A stretch of 64,000 nucleotides of DNA from Pseudomonas sp. MUP55 (GCF_034043515.1 NZ_CP138214.1:372001-436000), one strand, 5' to 3'. Shown: positions 27,088-36,039, counted from the first letter of the stretch. Translations and numbers: made by a program. Notes: generated from the sequence alone by a model not told the origin.

Positions 27088-27876
27088 TCAGGCTTGAGTC
27101 AGATAGCGTGGCGCCACGGTGGATTGCTCGATCTGCGCCAAAAGCCCCCCACGCGCGGCTTGCAATGCATCCCAACGCTCGCCTTCCTGCAGCGCAGGGA
27201 TGGTCACCCGTTCGCGACGGTCGAAACCCAGCAGCGCGGCATCCACCAAGTCACCCACTTCCATGATTTCGCTCAAGGTGTTGATGTCGATACCGGCGCG
27301 ATCCCAGATCTCCGTGCGCGTGGCAGCAGGCAGCACCGCTTGCACATAAACACCCTGCGGCGAAAGCTCCAGGTCCAGGCCCTGGGAGAGGAACAGCACG
27401 AACGCCTTGGTCGCCCCATACACCGACATGCCGAACTCAGGCGCCAGCCCCACCACCGAACCGATGTTGATGATCGCGCCTTCGCCTGCCTTGGCCAGGC
27501 GGGGTGCGATAGCGCTCGCAAGCCGCACCAGCGCGGTAGTGTTGAGGGCCACCAGATGTGCAACGCTTTCAGTGCTTTGCTCGATAAAGCTTCCAGACTG
27601 TGCGGCGCCGGCATTGTTGACCAGGATGCCGATGTGCGCGTCATCGCGCAGGCGGGCTTCAACGGTGTGCAGGTCGCTGAGCTGCGTCAGGTCGGCCTGA
27701 AGCACTTCAACGGCGACGTTATGTGTGCCGCGCAACGTCGTGGCGAGCGTTTCCAGGCGCGCGTGGTCGCGGGCGACCAACACCAGATCATGCCCGCGTT
27801 GGGCGAAACGCTCGGCGTAAACCGCGCCGATGCCAGTGGAAGCGCCAGTGATGAGAACGGTAGGGCGAGTAGTCAT
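27088..27876 (-). CDS. SDR-family short-chain dehydrogenase
   Basis: 262 residues of the classical SDR type. TGASTGIG (about 10-17) binds NAD(P), NNAG is the structural motif, and the catalytic serine and YxxxK are in NIGSVVGLAPEF and YGATK. A C-terminal extension of about 60 residues follows the fold. It is the first gene of a two-gene operon with the quinone-type oxidoreductase and faces the TetR gene across a 282-base gap. Confidence 0.9.
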   Translation of the reverse strand: MTTRPTVLITGASTGIGAVYAERFAQRGHDLVLVARDHARLETLATTLRGTHNVAVEVLQADLTQLSDLHTVEARLRDDAHIGILVNNAGAAQSGSFIEQSTESVAHLVALNTTALVRLASAIAPRLAKAGEGAIINIGSVVGLAPEFGMSVYGATKAFVLFLSQGLDLELSPQGVYVQAVLPAATRTEIWDRAGIDINTLSEIMEVGDLVDAALLGFDRRERVTIPALQEGERWDALQAARGGLLAQIEQSTVAPRYLTQA

Positions 27877-28106
27877 GATGTCAGCTCTTTATCAGGAACA
27901 GCGATTGGGATTGAGGCACGGGTAAACCAGGTTTGATCAGCCAGTGCCTAGTTCGCGGCAGCGGATGATTCGGCAAGTGTCGGCTAAGGGATAAACAGGT
28001 TCAGATCGCTCATGGGTGCTTCTTCCGTGCCTGTTGGTTAAAGGGGCATATCGCTTGCCATTAGGATGATGATCGAAATCTAAGCTGTCAACAGTTTTGA
28101 TTATGA

Positions 28107-28124
28107 ATGACATCTATGTATCAT
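28107..28124. promoter_or_regulatory. Possible TetR operator
   Basis: ATGACATCTATGTATCAT is an imperfect palindrome in the gap between the SDR and TetR genes, about 35 bases before the TetR start. Its position suits an autoregulated divergent operator, but only the outer bases are symmetric. Confidence 0.3.
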
Positions 28125-28158
28125 CAGGCGATGAATTCAGCGGTAGAGAGGATCGAAC

Positions 28159-28734
28159 ATGCGCGTATCCAAGGCCCAGGCCCAGGCAAACCGGGAACAC
28201 ATCGTCGAAACCGCCTCAGTGGTGTTTCGCGAACGTGGTTTTGATGGCGTCGGCGTGGCCGACCTGATGGCCGCCGCCGGCTTCACCCATGGCGGCTTCT
28301 ACAAACATTTCGGCTCCAAGGCCGACCTGATGGCCGAAGCCTCAGCCAACAGCCTTGCGCAGTCACTGGCCGGCGCCGAACGGTTGAGCGTGCAGGACTT
28401 CATCGACGTATACGTGTCCAGAGACCACCGCGACGCCCGCGCCACGGGATGCACCATGGCAGCGCTATGCGGCGACGCGGCGCGTCAATCGGATGATTTG
28501 AAGGCGGCCTTCGCTGAAGGCATCGAGCGCTTGCTGCAAACCCTCGGCGAAAAATACCCCACCGGCCCGGATGCGGCGCCGGGTGAAGCGAGGGCGAAAA
28601 TGATCGACCTGCTGGCGCGGGGGGTTGGCGCCATTATGTTGTCCCGTGCTTGTCCTGATGATTCGGCGTTGGCGGATGAGATATTGGCGGTGTGTCATGG
28701 GGAGATGACGGAGTCGTTGTCGGGTAAGGCATAG
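28159..28734 (+). CDS. TetR/AcrR-family transcriptional regulator
   Basis: 191 residues. The N-terminal helix-turn-helix is GVGVADLMAAAGFTHGGFYK followed by HFGSKADLM, typical of the TetR family. The C-terminal ligand domain contains a TGCTMAALCGDAARQSDDLK segment found in the AcrR/YxaF-like subgroup. It is divergent from the SDR-oxidoreductase pair and is probably their repressor; the inducer is unknown. Confidence 0.88.
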   Translation: MRVSKAQAQANREHIVETASVVFRERGFDGVGVADLMAAAGFTHGGFYKHFGSKADLMAEASANSLAQSLAGAERLSVQDFIDVYVSRDHRDARATGCTMAALCGDAARQSDDLKAAFAEGIERLLQTLGEKYPTGPDAAPGEARAKMIDLLARGVGAIMLSRACPDDSALADEILAVCHGEMTESLSGKA

Positions 28735-28882
28735 AGGAAAACGGCCGCCCATAGGAACGTTCCAGCCCCCTGGAACAAAAAACACCCAAAGGCGGCATTC
28801 CTTCTATTCTCTCAGCTTGAAAAGTTTCCTAACTGGCAACGCTTCAGCAGTGAGCCAATGCTTATCTCAAGGAATACCTGTA

Positions 28883-29524
28883 ATGGACCTACACAACGAG
28901 TTCGAGAGCAGCAAATTTTTCCACCGCGCTCGCATTGATCGACGTGCCGCCGATGCCTAAGTGGGCCTGGCTGCAGGGATCACCGCGGATGGTGTTGTGA
29001 ATACCACCGAAGCGGTTTTTCTAAAGCAATGGCTAGAGAGCAATCTTGCGCATTTGAACGACCCTGTGATCAATCTGCTGTATTCGCGGCTGTCGTGCAT
29101 GCTTCAGGATGATGCTTTGGATAAAGACGAGTCCCTGGAACTGCTTAACATATTGCGTGGGTTATCTGGCATGAGCATCGAAAGACCTAAAGTCGACGGT
29201 GTTGCTGCGGTCGCGCCTACGGACCTTCCCTACAATCTCCCGGCCCCTGATTTGGTGTGGAGTGGCCGGATGTTTGTATTTACCGGCGTCATGGCCTTTG
29301 GGCCGCGCAAAGATTGTCAGGCATTGGTTGAGGAGCGTGGCGGTTTGATCGGGGGCGGGGTGAGTAAGAAGGTGCATTACCTAGTGGTCGGCAGCGTAGG
29401 CAATGAGCAGTGGCGCCACAGTACCTATGGAACGAAGATCATGAAGGCAGTGGAACTGCGAGAAGCAGGGGCTTCGATTGCCATTGTGGGTGAGGCTCAT
29501 TGGCAAAAGATGCTGTTTGGTTGA
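28883..29524 (+). pseudogene. BRCT-domain protein gene interrupted by an in-frame TAA
   Basis: A well-placed ATG at 28883 (AAGGA nine bases upstream) opens a frame reading MDLHNEFESSKFFHRARIDR then RAADA and a TAA at 28958-28960. The same frame continues without shift for 187 codons from GTG at 28961. The downstream part has a helical TerB-like or calcium-sensor-like region (about residues 1-70) and a BRCT domain (about 100-187: RMFVFTGVMAFGPRKDCQ, GGGVSKKVHYLVVG, GTKIMKAVELREAGASIAIV) like that of NAD-dependent DNA ligase. A single nonsense change would explain the break. Translation might restart at the GTG, leaving the BRCT domain intact. Confidence 0.8.
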
Positions 29525-29702
29525 GGTTGCTTCGTTCTCGGAGTTTAAAGAAGGCGGCGCTGTTGGGCGGGTTATAGATGGGGTTTGATGGTTCAGAAAT
29601 CGGGCTTGGCGAGCAGCCCTCGATTTTAAGTGTGGACGCTTTTTGGGCATTCTCGCCAAAAAGTGCAAACCAAGTCTTCGGAACTCCAAACCCCAGAAAC
29701 CA

Positions 29703-29725
29703 CAAAGCCCCGCATTGCGGGGCTT
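29703..29725 (-). terminator. Terminator of tRNA-Thr
   Basis: Minus-strand reading gives AGCCCCGC-AAT-GCGGGGCT followed by TTG, an eight-pair hairpin just after the CCA end of the tRNA. The T run is short. Confidence 0.7.
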
Positions 29726-29732
29726 CGAGATA

Positions 29733-29808
<76 letters not shown>

Positions 29809-30136
29809 GTGTTAGGGCGACGATTATAGCGATTGAAAAGGTTCTGTAAACCCCTGAATTCTGACTATTTTTGCAAACGCCGAGGTTTTCCACGATCACG
29901 GTGTTTCCTGCACATTCTGACCGCCTCAAAACATCCCAAAAAGACTCGATAAAAAAGTCATTAAATTGACTTATAACCGTTCATCTAAAAATCAATCCGC
30001 AAAAACATCAAAATAATGACACTCGTCACCCGTTGCCACAGAATGCCCAAACAAAGGGCGCCTATAAAAAGACCTGCGGTGAGTACCCGCGCTTGCCGAG
30101 CTTCACGTCTTTGAGCTGCGTCGTGAGGAGCAGGCT
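29809..30136. other. AT-rich intergenic region upstream of the bcsQ-like gene
   Basis: Bases 29850-30060 are clearly richer in A and T than the rest of the window and hold no convincing coding frame. A TTGACT at about 29968 is a possible -35 but has no good -10 at the right distance. The region must carry the promoters of the divergent tRNA-Thr and bcsQ-like genes. Confidence 0.5.
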
Positions 30137-31036
30137 ATGAGCCTTGGTAAAGAAATCCTGGCGTTGTTCGGCAAAGACGTCACCCATGATGCTGACGGCA
30201 TCAATGCTCGAATGCACTTTTTTGGCAGTGTCCCTGAAGAATCCCATCAGCGTCTTCATCCGTTGCATCCCCCTGTGTTGCGTCCAAAAATAGTGGCGCT
30301 GGTGTCTATCAATGGCGGGGTCGGCCGCAGCACGTTGGTTACTGCGTTGAGCAGCGGTTTGCAGCGCCATGGTGAGTCAGTGGTGGCGCTGGACTTGGAC
30401 CCGCAGAATGCCTTGCACCATCACTTTGGCGTCAGTTCCACCTTGCCGGGCCTCGGGCTTACCAGCCTGGAGCATGGCCAATGGGGCGCGCTGCAGCAGT
30501 TGGGTTTTGCCGGTTGCCAGGTGATCACCTTCGGCGATGTCGATATTCAGCAGCAGGAGAACCTGGAGCGTTGGCTCAAGCATGAGCCCGATTGGCTGGC
30601 GCAGCGTCTTGCCTCATTGGATTTGAGCGAGCGGCAGACGGTGATTATCGATACTCCAGCCGGCAATAACGTCTATTTCCATCAGGCACTGAGTGTCGCC
30701 GATGTGGTGCTGGTTATTGTGCAGCCGGACGCTGCGTGTCTGGGCACGCTGGACCATTTGGACATGCTGCTCGCTCCGCACCTCGAGGGCCAACGCCCAC
30801 CTGTTGTGCAGGTGGTGGTCAATCAGGTGGATGAAAGCAATGCCTTCAGCCTGGATATGATCGAGGCGTTCAAGCAACGGCTTGGCAAAGAACCTCTGGG
30901 GGTGCATCGCGACATGGCGATCAACGAGGCGTTGGCTTTTGCCGCCGATCCGTTGGATAACGTCACGCAGCGGCTGGCCAGTGACGACATCAATGAGCTG
31001 TGCCTGCTGCTGAAGGCACCGAAGAAAACCGTGTGA
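30137..31036 (+). CDS. bcsQ: BcsQ/YhjQ (WssA)-like MinD-type ATPase, orphan
   Basis: 299-residue P-loop ATPase of the MinD/ParA group. The deviant Walker A is SINGGVGRSTLVTALS (about 54-69); VVALDLDPQNALHHHFGV and TVIIDTPAGNN are the A' and Walker B regions. This combination, with a variable 50-residue N-terminus, marks the cellulose-operon protein BcsQ/YhjQ (WssA in P. fluorescens), which places cellulose synthase at the pole. GAGGAG lies six bases before the ATG. No bcsA, bcsB or other cellulose genes follow; the next gene is a methyltransferase on the other strand. The ATPase appears complete and may be all that is left of a lost operon. Confidence 0.8.
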   Translation: MSLGKEILALFGKDVTHDADGINARMHFFGSVPEESHQRLHPLHPPVLRPKIVALVSINGGVGRSTLVTALSSGLQRHGESVVALDLDPQNALHHHFGVSSTLPGLGLTSLEHGQWGALQQLGFAGCQVITFGDVDIQQQENLERWLKHEPDWLAQRLASLDLSERQTVIIDTPAGNNVYFHQALSVADVVLVIVQPDAACLGTLDHLDMLLAPHLEGQRPPVVQVVVNQVDESNAFSLDMIEAFKQRLGKEPLGVHRDMAINEALAFAADPLDNVTQRLASDDINELCLLLKAPKKTV

Positions 31037-31277
31037 AAGCGCGGTTTATACGGTTTATGCGTGATGCTTATGCACAATCGGTTAGTAACGGTTGTCACGA
31101 AACAGCCATTTTGTGGAGCCGTTCTCAACACGCTGCAACTGCCTGTTTTGCGTGCGTTTTATTTTGTGAACAAAAAATGAACAGCACGGCTTTTGGCCTG
31201 TAGCGCTGATAACTACAGCCTCTGCAAAGAATTCATCAACAGAGTTATCCACAGGCGTCTGTAGGAAATTTTGCCCC

Positions 31278-32465
31278 TTAATTGCGCTGGGCCAGCACCA
31301 TTAAGTTGCGCGGTGTGAGGCTCGGCTCGCAGAAGCTGCCTAGCTCGACGTCGTAGCCTTGTTCCATCAGGAATAAAGCCCGGTCCAGCACCAGCCACAT
31401 TTCCAGCGGTCGGCGAAACAGGCTTCGAACCAGTTCCAGGTTCCGCACTTCGGCCAGGCGCCGCCAGCCGTGTGCTTCCAACGCTCCCCAATCGTGTTCA
31501 CCTGTGGATAAGCCTTTGAGGCTTGCCAGCTCTCGGCAATAGTCCGCGAAGGGTTTGCCCAGCCACGCGGCGGGCAGGGACGGTGTGGGCAGGTAGTCGT
31601 CGCAACCGCGCAACTGCCGTTGCAACCGGTCGAAACCCAGGCGTCGGGCCATGGAAATGTCGCGCTGCTGACGCACGCGGGCACCGGCTGTGACGGTTTC
31701 GCTCAGCGGCAGGCCCAGGTCGTCGACTGACAATTGCAAGACGGAGGCGCGGGCGGTCGCGGACAGCGCTTGATAGCGGTCGGCGCCGATGCGGTTGTAG
31801 CAGCATGGCGCCAGCGCCAGTTGCTTGCAGCCGGCGGCGCTGGCCAGCTGCAGCAAGCGCACGTGCAAGTCGCCGCAGGCATGCAGGGCGATGGGGGTGT
31901 GGTCGGGGCTGATCGCCACATTGGCCATCACGTCTTGCAGGCGATGGGTGACGGGCAGGCCGTGGTGTTCGCTCAAGGCTTTGCCTGAGGCAATCAGCGC
32001 CGGGTCGTATTCCAGGCAGGTCAGTTGCTGGCCGGGTTGCAGCAGGCGCCGGCCGAGGTGGCCTTTGCCGGCGCACCAGTCCAGCCAATGGCTGGGCGTG
32101 GTGGCAAAATTCAGCGCGGCGCCGAAGGCTTCGATCTGCTGCCACTTGCGGCCCGGAACGTCGACATTCAGGCGAAGGCAAGCGGGGGCGAGTGGGTGTG
32201 TCGGTAACTTATCCACAGCGCCAAGCTGCAGCGCCTGGGCGGCCAGGTGTGGAAAAGGCGCGGGAGCCTGCAGGTGGTGGGGGTGGTTGTGACTGGCTTC
32301 GGCATCCTCCAGCGAGCGCTGGCGTAACCACTGCGCCAACGCGGGATGCTCGGTTTCCCAGGGTAATTGCAGATGGGTAAAGGGCCGTGGTCGCCACAGC
32401 CCTTGGTGCTCGATCAGAAACGCGTCCAGTGCCTGGAAGCGTGCCTCAACGTCCCTGGCACGCAT
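31278..32465 (-). CDS. SAM-dependent methyltransferase (Methyltransf_32 type)
   Basis: 395 residues. The SAM-binding motif is HWLDWCAGKGHLGRRLLQPG, followed by LTCLEYDPALIASG, IALHACGDLHVRLL and LALAPCCYNRI. The HACGD...PCCYNR pair is seen in TRM13-, METTL25- and GSTCD-like methyltransferases. An RNA target is plausible but unproven. The 5' end overlaps the 3' end of the ABC permease gene by 20 bases on the same strand, so it could be the last gene of the transporter operon. Three consensus DnaA boxes lie within or just after it. Confidence 0.82.
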   Translation of the reverse strand: MRARDVEARFQALDAFLIEHQGLWRPRPFTHLQLPWETEHPALAQWLRQRSLEDAEASHNHPHHLQAPAPFPHLAAQALQLGAVDKLPTHPLAPACLRLNVDVPGRKWQQIEAFGAALNFATTPSHWLDWCAGKGHLGRRLLQPGQQLTCLEYDPALIASGKALSEHHGLPVTHRLQDVMANVAISPDHTPIALHACGDLHVRLLQLASAAGCKQLALAPCCYNRIGADRYQALSATARASVLQLSVDDLGLPLSETVTAGARVRQQRDISMARRLGFDRLQRQLRGCDDYLPTPSLPAAWLGKPFADYCRELASLKGLSTGEHDWGALEAHGWRRLAEVRNLELVRSLFRRPLEMWLVLDRALFLMEQGYDVELGSFCEPSLTPRNLMVLAQRN

Positions 32466-33177
32466 CGACGCGCAGCCATTTTTCCAGCAGTTTGAACCCG
32501 CGCACCAGCACGTAAGCCATCAACAGGTAGAACAGCCCGGCCGCGAAGAAGATCTCCACCGGCAGGTAAGTGCGCGCGATGATGGTGCGGGCCATGCCGG
32601 TCAGTTCCAGCAAGGTCACGGTGCTGGCCAGCGCGCTGGCCTTGAGCATCAGTATCACTTCGTTGCTGTAGGCCGGCAGGCCGATACGCGAGGCACGCGG
32701 CAGGATGATGTAGAACAGCGTCTTCGGTCTGGACATGCCCAGGGCGCGAGCCGCTTCGATCTCACCCGGAGGGATGGCCTGGATCGCGCCGCGCAGGATC
32801 TCGGCGATGTAGGCGGCGGTGTGCAGGGTCATGGTGGCGGTGGCGCACCAGAACGGATCGCGCAGGTACGGCCACATGAAGCTGCCACGCACGCTGTCGA
32901 ACTGCGCCAGGCCGTAATAGACCAGGAACAATTGCACCAGCAAGGGTGTGCCGCGGAAAAAGAAGATGTAGGCGTAGGGCAGGGCGCTTACGTACCAGCG
33001 GCGCGAAGAGCGTGCGATGCCCAGCGGAATCGCCAGCAGCAGGCCGGCAATCACGGCGATTGCCACCAGCTCCAGGGTCAGCGTGGCGCCTTGGGCCAGT
33101 TTGGGCAGCCACTTGATGATCACGGCCCAGTTCAGGCCCAGGTCGAAATGCGACAGCCAGCTGTAGTCACCGCTCAT
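32446..33177 (-). CDS. Polar amino-acid ABC transporter permease (HisM type)
   Basis: 243 residues from MSGDYSWLSHFDLGLNW; AAGGAG seven bases upstream fixes the ATG at 33177. Five or so membrane helices carry the EAA loop EIEAARALGMSRPKTLFYII that docks to the ATPase. The ATGA overlap with the upstream permease gene shows coupling. It forms the inner-membrane heterodimer with the HisQ-type permease. The family moves basic or polar amino acids. Confidence 0.93.
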   Translation of the reverse strand: MSGDYSWLSHFDLGLNWAVIIKWLPKLAQGATLTLELVAIAVIAGLLLAIPLGIARSSRRWYVSALPYAYIFFFRGTPLLVQLFLVYYGLAQFDSVRGSFMWPYLRDPFWCATATMTLHTAAYIAEILRGAIQAIPPGEIEAARALGMSRPKTLFYIILPRASRIGLPAYSNEVILMLKASALASTVTLLELTGMARTIIARTYLPVEIFFAAGLFYLLMAYVLVRGFKLLEKWLRVDACQGR

Positions 33178-33869
33178 TGGGCGCTCCTTGCAAAGCCGCG
33201 GGCGGCGCGTTTTTCCAGCAGATGCATGCCGGTCATGGCCAGCACGGTCAGGCCCAGGTACATGAAGGCGGCGACCATGAAGAAGGTGAACGGCTGCTTG
33301 GTCACGGTTACGCCGATCTGCGCGTGGCGCATGATTTCTTCCAGGCCGATCACCGATACCAGCGCGGTGTCTTTCATCAGGATCATGAACAGATTGCCCA
33401 GGCCCGGCAGGGCGATGCGCCACATCTGCGGCATGATCAGCCGCGTGAAGATCCGAAACTTCGACAGCCCCAAGGCCACACCGGCTTCACGGTGGCCCTT
33501 GGGAATGGCGAGGATCGCTCCGCGAAACACTTCCGTGGCGTAGGCGCCAAAGCACAGGCCCAGGGCGATAACGCCCGCAGCAAAGGCACTCAGGGACAGG
33601 TCGGGGTTACCCACAAACTCGCCAATAGCGCGCATCAGGTTGACGGTGCCGAAGTAAATCAGCAGCACCCACAGCAATTCGGGGATACCGCGAACGATGG
33701 TCGAATAAGCACCGCCCAGCCATTGCAACGGCTTGTACGGTGAGGTCTTGGCCAAGGCTCCGGCCAGGCCCAGCACCAGCCCCAGGCACAGGGCCGTGAG
33801 TGCCAGTTTGACGGTCATCAGCGCGCCGGCGGCGAGGGCCGGGCCGAATCCGTAGAGATCGAAATTCAT
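33174..33869 (-). CDS. Polar amino-acid ABC transporter permease (HisQ type)
   Basis: 231 residues with about five membrane helices and the EAA loop REAGVALGLSKFRIFTRLIM. It starts MNFDLYGFGPALAAGALMTV, as HisQ/ArtQ-like permeases do. It lies 74 bases downstream of the binding-protein gene, with a strong hairpin in the gap, and overlaps the next permease gene by four bases. Confidence 0.93.
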   Translation of the reverse strand: MNFDLYGFGPALAAGALMTVKLALTALCLGLVLGLAGALAKTSPYKPLQWLGGAYSTIVRGIPELLWVLLIYFGTVNLMRAIGEFVGNPDLSLSAFAAGVIALGLCFGAYATEVFRGAILAIPKGHREAGVALGLSKFRIFTRLIMPQMWRIALPGLGNLFMILMKDTALVSVIGLEEIMRHAQIGVTVTKQPFTFFMVAAFMYLGLTVLAMTGMHLLEKRAARGFARSAQ

Positions 33870-33902
33870 GGTGTTTTCATATCGCGGCAGGCATTGCTAA
33901 AA

Positions 33903-33930
33903 GCCGACGCGCTGCAGAGCGCGCGTCGGT
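33903..33930 (-). other. Intercistronic hairpin after the binding-protein gene
   Basis: GCCGACGCGC (33903-33912) can pair with GCGCGTCGGT (33921-33930), with one G-T pair at the end and an eight-base loop. It has no T run, so it is probably an RNA-stability element that keeps the binding-protein message above that of the permeases. Confidence 0.6.
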
Positions 33931-33943
33931 CAGGCCGTTCAGA

Positions 33944-34696
33944 TCATTCGATGCTGAACGGGAAGTACTTGTCGTTGATCTTCTTGTAGGTGCCGTCTGC
34001 CTTGATCTCTGCCAGGGCTTTGTTCAGGCGCTCGAGCAGCGGGTCGCCCTTGCGTACGGCGATACCGATCTTGTCGCTCTCTACAACCGGGTCGCCCTTG
34101 AATTCATAGGCCGAACCGTCTTTGCTCTTGAGCCATTCGTACTGCACGTACTTGTCGGCGAGGATGCCGTCCAGGCGGCCGGAAGTCAGGTCGAGGTAGG
34201 CGTTTTCCTGGGTGTCGTACAGCTTGGCCTCGGTGTCTGGCAGCTTGTCTTCCAGGTAGGTGCCGGCCAGCGTTGCACGTTGTGCACCGATCACCTTGCC
34301 CTTGAGGTAGGCGGCGTCGGTCTTGAAGTCGGCAGTGGCTTTTGGCGCGATGAACTGCAGCTTGTTGGAGTAGTAGGGGTCGGTAAAGTCGACGGCCTGC
34401 CTGCGTTCATCGGTGATGGACAGCGAGGACACCAGGAAGTCGAACTTCTTGGCGTTCAGGGCCGGGATGATGCCGTCCCAGTCGGACACATACACTTCGC
34501 ACTTCTCGACTTTCATCTTGGCGCACAGGGCGTCGCCGATGTCTTTGTCGAAACCGACGACATTGCCGCTGGCGTCTTTATTGTTGAAGGGCGGGTAGGC
34601 CGCTTCGATCCCCATCTTCAAGGTTTCTGCCATGGCCGTGGCGCTGAACGCCATCGAGACGGCCGCGGCCAGAAGGAATTTTTTATAGGTCTGCAT
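33944..34696 (-). CDS. Polar amino-acid ABC transporter periplasmic binding protein
   Basis: 250 residues from MQTYKKFLLAAAVSMAFSAT, a signal peptide cut after AMA; GGAG lies about eight bases upstream. The mature domain is a type 3 solute-binding protein: LKMGIEAAYPPFNNKDASGN, GFDKDIGDALCAKM, WDGIIPALNAKKFDFLVSS, DGILADKYVQYEWL. The two cysteines in CAKMKVEKC suggest the disulfide seen in HisJ/LAO proteins. This points to histidine, lysine, arginine or ornithine as ligand. Confidence 0.93.
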   Translation of the reverse strand: MQTYKKFLLAAAVSMAFSATAMAETLKMGIEAAYPPFNNKDASGNVVGFDKDIGDALCAKMKVEKCEVYVSDWDGIIPALNAKKFDFLVSSLSITDERRQAVDFTDPYYSNKLQFIAPKATADFKTDAAYLKGKVIGAQRATLAGTYLEDKLPDTEAKLYDTQENAYLDLTSGRLDGILADKYVQYEWLKSKDGSAYEFKGDPVVESDKIGIAVRKGDPLLERLNKALAEIKADGTYKKINDKYFPFSIE

Positions 34697-34709
34697 GCAT
34701 GTTGCTCCG

Positions 34710-35483
34710 TTAGCGGTTGCTGGACATGAATTGTTTGCAGCGCGCCGAAAGCGGGTTGTCAAACACCTGCTGTGGCGATCCTTGCTCTTCGACCAGGCCC
34801 TGATGCAGGAACACCACTTCGCTGGACACCTGGCGGGCGAAGCCCATTTCGTGGGTGACCAGCAGCATGGTGCGGCCTTCTTCGGCCAGCGCGCGGATCA
34901 CATTAAGTACTTCCTGGACCATTTCCGGGTCAAGCGCCGAGGTCGGTTCATCGAACAGGATGACCTTGGGTTGCATCGCCAGCGTACGCGCAATCGCCGC
35001 GCGTTGTTGCTGGCCACCGGAGAGCTGGGCGGGGTAGGCGTGGCGCTTGTCGGCGATGCCGACCTTGGCCAGCAGGGCTTCGGCCACTTCTATAGCCTCG
35101 GCCTTGCTCTGGCCGAGCACGCGGCGGGGCGCCTCGATGATGTTGTCGAGGATGCTCATGTGCGGCCACAGGTTAAAGTTTTGAAACACAAAACCGATTT
35201 CGCTGCGCAGGCGGTTGATCTGCTTACCGTCGGCGGCCATCAGCTCGCCGTTTTTTGCCGCCTTGAGCTTGAGTTCTTCGCCGGCCACCAGGATCTGGCC
35301 CTGGTGCGGGTTTTCCAGCAGGTTGATGCAGCGCAGGAAGGTGGACTTGCCGGAGCCGGAGGAACCCAGGATCGAGATCACATCGCCGTCGCGAGCGGTC
35401 AGCGAGATACCTTTGAGTACCTCCAGCTCACCGTAGCGTTTGTGCAAGTTGCGGATTTCAAGCGCGGGCGTGGCCTGAGCCAT
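34710..35483 (-). CDS. Polar amino-acid ABC transporter ATPase (HisP type)
   Basis: 257 residues. Walker A is GSSGSGKSTFLR (about 36-47), the signature is LSGGQQQRAAIAR, Walker B is VILFDEPTSALD, and the switch histidine is in LLVTHEMGFAR. The residues NLLENPHQGQILVAGEELKL form the HisP-type insert. It is the first gene of the operon ATPase, binding protein, HisQ and HisM, and is divergent from gabP. Confidence 0.95.
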   Translation of the reverse strand: MAQATPALEIRNLHKRYGELEVLKGISLTARDGDVISILGSSGSGKSTFLRCINLLENPHQGQILVAGEELKLKAAKNGELMAADGKQINRLRSEIGFVFQNFNLWPHMSILDNIIEAPRRVLGQSKAEAIEVAEALLAKVGIADKRHAYPAQLSGGQQQRAAIARTLAMQPKVILFDEPTSALDPEMVQEVLNVIRALAEEGRTMLLVTHEMGFARQVSSEVVFLHQGLVEEQGSPQQVFDNPLSARCKQFMSSNR

Positions 35484-36039
35484 GTGCGGTCCTCATTGTA
35501 TTCGTTGCGTTCTGCACTGTTGGGCCGCCTTCCTGGCGAGGCGCCAAGCTAGCATAGCGTTTGGATGACAGCCAACAGCGCTGCGGACGGTTAACAGGTG
35601 GTCTGCGGCAGGGTGTCGCATCAGCGCAGCGGCGTGTCGCGCCATCAACAACCGAACAGACGTTTGAACCCGAAGAATCCACAGGCTTCGCGTAAAAAAA
35701 GGCGCGATGGTGCCAGCTTTGGGCGGGTGTTGGAAGGGTTAACCGGGCAAACGGCGCTTAACGGCACTTTTATGGAGCGTGACGCACTTTTTGTGTGTGT
35801 TTTTGGTGCGCCTGTTCGTTCTGAAGGTGAGTCGCACGGTAACGCTATAGCGAAATGCCATTGTTCTCAAAGACTTGCAGTCACTGCTGAATAGTCCTAC
35901 AGCCCGCGTCAATTGCGGCTTTGTTACATTTTGGCGCAAAACTTGCGTAAAAAATAAAGAACGCTCTGTTGGTTTCTTTTCACGAGAAAGACCGCAGGCC
36001 AGGCGAACCGTTTTCGCAATTCCTCGCAAAGGTGTGTCA
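35484..36039. other. 556-base divergent control region between the ABC operon and gabP
   Basis: No convincing gene is seen. The region holds the gabP sigma-54 promoter at 35931-35947 and must carry the promoter of the ABC transporter operon. A GCACTTTTTGTGTGT run near 35787 resembles an NtrC half-palindrome (GCAC-N7-GTGC) with one mismatch. Confidence 0.5.
35931..35947 (+). promoter_or_regulatory. Sigma-54 promoter of gabP
   Basis: TTGGCGCAAAACTTGCG has the GG and GC dinucleotides ten bases apart and closely fits the sigma-54 consensus TTGGCACGNNNNTTGCA. The start of transcription would fall near 35958, about 80 bases before the gabP ATG. NtrC or CbrB are likely activators. Confidence 0.7.
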
